Assembly: GCF_015278125.1 (NCBI RefSeq)
Contig: NZ_JADILO010000001.1
Span: 1-64,000, forward strand
DNA length: 64,000 bases
Reading direction: 5' to 3'
DNA from: Vibrio fluminensis
GTDB lineage: Bacteria > Pseudomonadota > Gammaproteobacteria > Enterobacterales > Vibrionaceae
Notes under the pieces: generated by a model
What the model was told of the DNA's origin: nothing
Database searches by the model: none
What the model saw: only the letters and a program-made list of their open reading frames with translations
Position numbers and translations under genes: made by a program
Part shown: positions 63,533-64,000 of the stretch, piece by piece
How the letters are laid out: each line of letters opens with the position of its first letter
Position numbering within the stretch: position 1 is the stretch's first letter

Positions 63533-64000
63533 TTATGCCTTGATAGCGTGTGAATTAAGCAGGTTTTCCACTTCTGCCATTAATTTAAGCAGTCCATTTT
63601 CGTCTTCTTGGTCAAATCGACCAATATTTGGGCTGTCGATGTCTAACACACCGGCGATTTTTCCATCAATTGAAAATGGGATAACAATTTCTGAATTGCT
63701 AGCGGCATCACAAGCGATATGACCTTCAAATTGGTGAACATCATGGACGCGTTGAACTTGGTTTGTCGCCACAGCTGTACCACAAACACCCTTTCCAACC
63801 GGAATGCGAACACAAGCAGGGTTGCCTTGGAAAGGCCCCAATACCAATTCATCTTTATCCATCAGGTAAAAACCGACCCAATTGATATCCTCGAGAGACA
63901 TATTAAGTAACGCGCTGATATTCGACAAATTAGCAATCAGATTCGTTTCTGACTCAATAAGAGCCTGTGCTTGTTTAGTGAGGGATAGATAAAATTCTTG
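63533..64000 (-). CDS. msrC: Free methionine-(R)-sulfoxide reductase, GAF-domain (partial, cut by window end)
   Basis: The frame is open to the window edge; 156 codons are visible, so the start lies outside. The GAF core shows INWVGFYLM, the catalytic Cys region GPFQGNPACVRIPVGKGVCG, the third Cys in GHIACDAASNSEIVIPF, and GVLDIDSPNIGRFD. These are the fRMsr (YebR/MsrC) residues that reduce free Met-R-O. It is upstream of proQ on the same strand, again the E. coli order. Confidence 0.93.
   Translation of the reverse strand, partial: QEFYLSLTKQAQALIESETNLIANLSNISALLNMSLEDINWVGFYLMDKDELVLGPFQGNPACVRIPVGKGVCGTAVATNQVQRVHDVHQFEGHIACDAASNSEIVIPFSIDGKIAGVLDIDSPNIGRFDQEDENGLLKLMAEVENLLNSHAIKA

Noticed and set aside
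1..64000. CRISPR arrays, tRNA and rRNA genes
   Set aside because: No regularly spaced direct repeats and no tRNA- or rRNA-like sequence was found on reading the window; a covariance-model scan was not possible.

Overview
The window looks like the replication-terminus region of chromosome 1 of a marine Vibrio. The evidence is gene content and order (potABCD with two PotD paralogues; ccoNOQP-ccoHIS next to fnr-uspE-ttcA; matP / Lon-like ycbZ / fabA / rmf; uup / rlmL / zapC / pyrD / NAD-glutamate dehydrogenase; pepN; prc-proQ-msrC), a near-canonical Vibrio dif1 site at 24040-24067, the matP gene, and three perfect matS sites (GTGACRNYGTCAC) at 19162, 44053 and 46382.

Layout. 1-131 is the 3' end (domains V and VI) of a group II intron. 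269-5135 holds a secreted orphan protein, an OmpA-C protein with a duplicated N-terminal module, AmtB, a tiny lipoprotein and the CobB sirtuin. 5210-10318 (minus) is the spermidine/putrescine ABC importer. 10781-13057 is a three-gene chain (membrane protein, Bax-like glucosaminidase, DUF2987). 13135-16151 (minus) is ttcA, uspE and fnr. 16243-23240 (minus) is the complete cbb3 oxidase structural and assembly cluster, including the small ccoQ and ccoS genes.

A filamentous (inovirus) prophage of about 10.52 kb sits in dif between 24040 and 34587. In order it has a DUF3693-like repressor (minus), two small early genes, an RstA-like replication initiator, an ssDNA-binding-like protein, a small membrane protein, the 42-aa major coat protein, a terminator, a 22-aa hydrophobic peptide, a pIII-like adsorption protein, a pVI-like protein, Zot/pI, its own secretin, a hairpin-rich intergenic region, an OLD-family ATPase-TOPRIM nuclease as cargo, and two paralogous DUF3653-like regulators (minus). 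The Xer attachment site lies inside the repressor reading frame. In the circular phage the repressor would be 138 aa and its stop codon would overlap the start of the first DUF3653-like gene. Integration replaces its last 19 codons with 3 codons read from the host dif and separates it from the two downstream regulators. This integration-dependent gene switch, together with the OLD cargo, is the most unusual feature of the window.

Right of the prophage there is about 1.1 kb of apparently decayed DNA and a palindromic Vibrio-type repeat. Then come housekeeping genes: DUF3634, matP, ycbZ, fabA, rmf, a DUF3466 protein with a GlyGly-CTERM-like tail, uup, a glutaredoxin-like gene, rlmL, zapC, pyrD, the 180-kDa-class NAD-GDH, DUF2835, dadA, an ABM-fold protein, a GNAT, a RelBE-type toxin-antitoxin pair, pepN, a secreted orphan, prc, proQ, and an msrC-like gene cut by the window end. 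All calls come from reading the sequence. No database search was possible.
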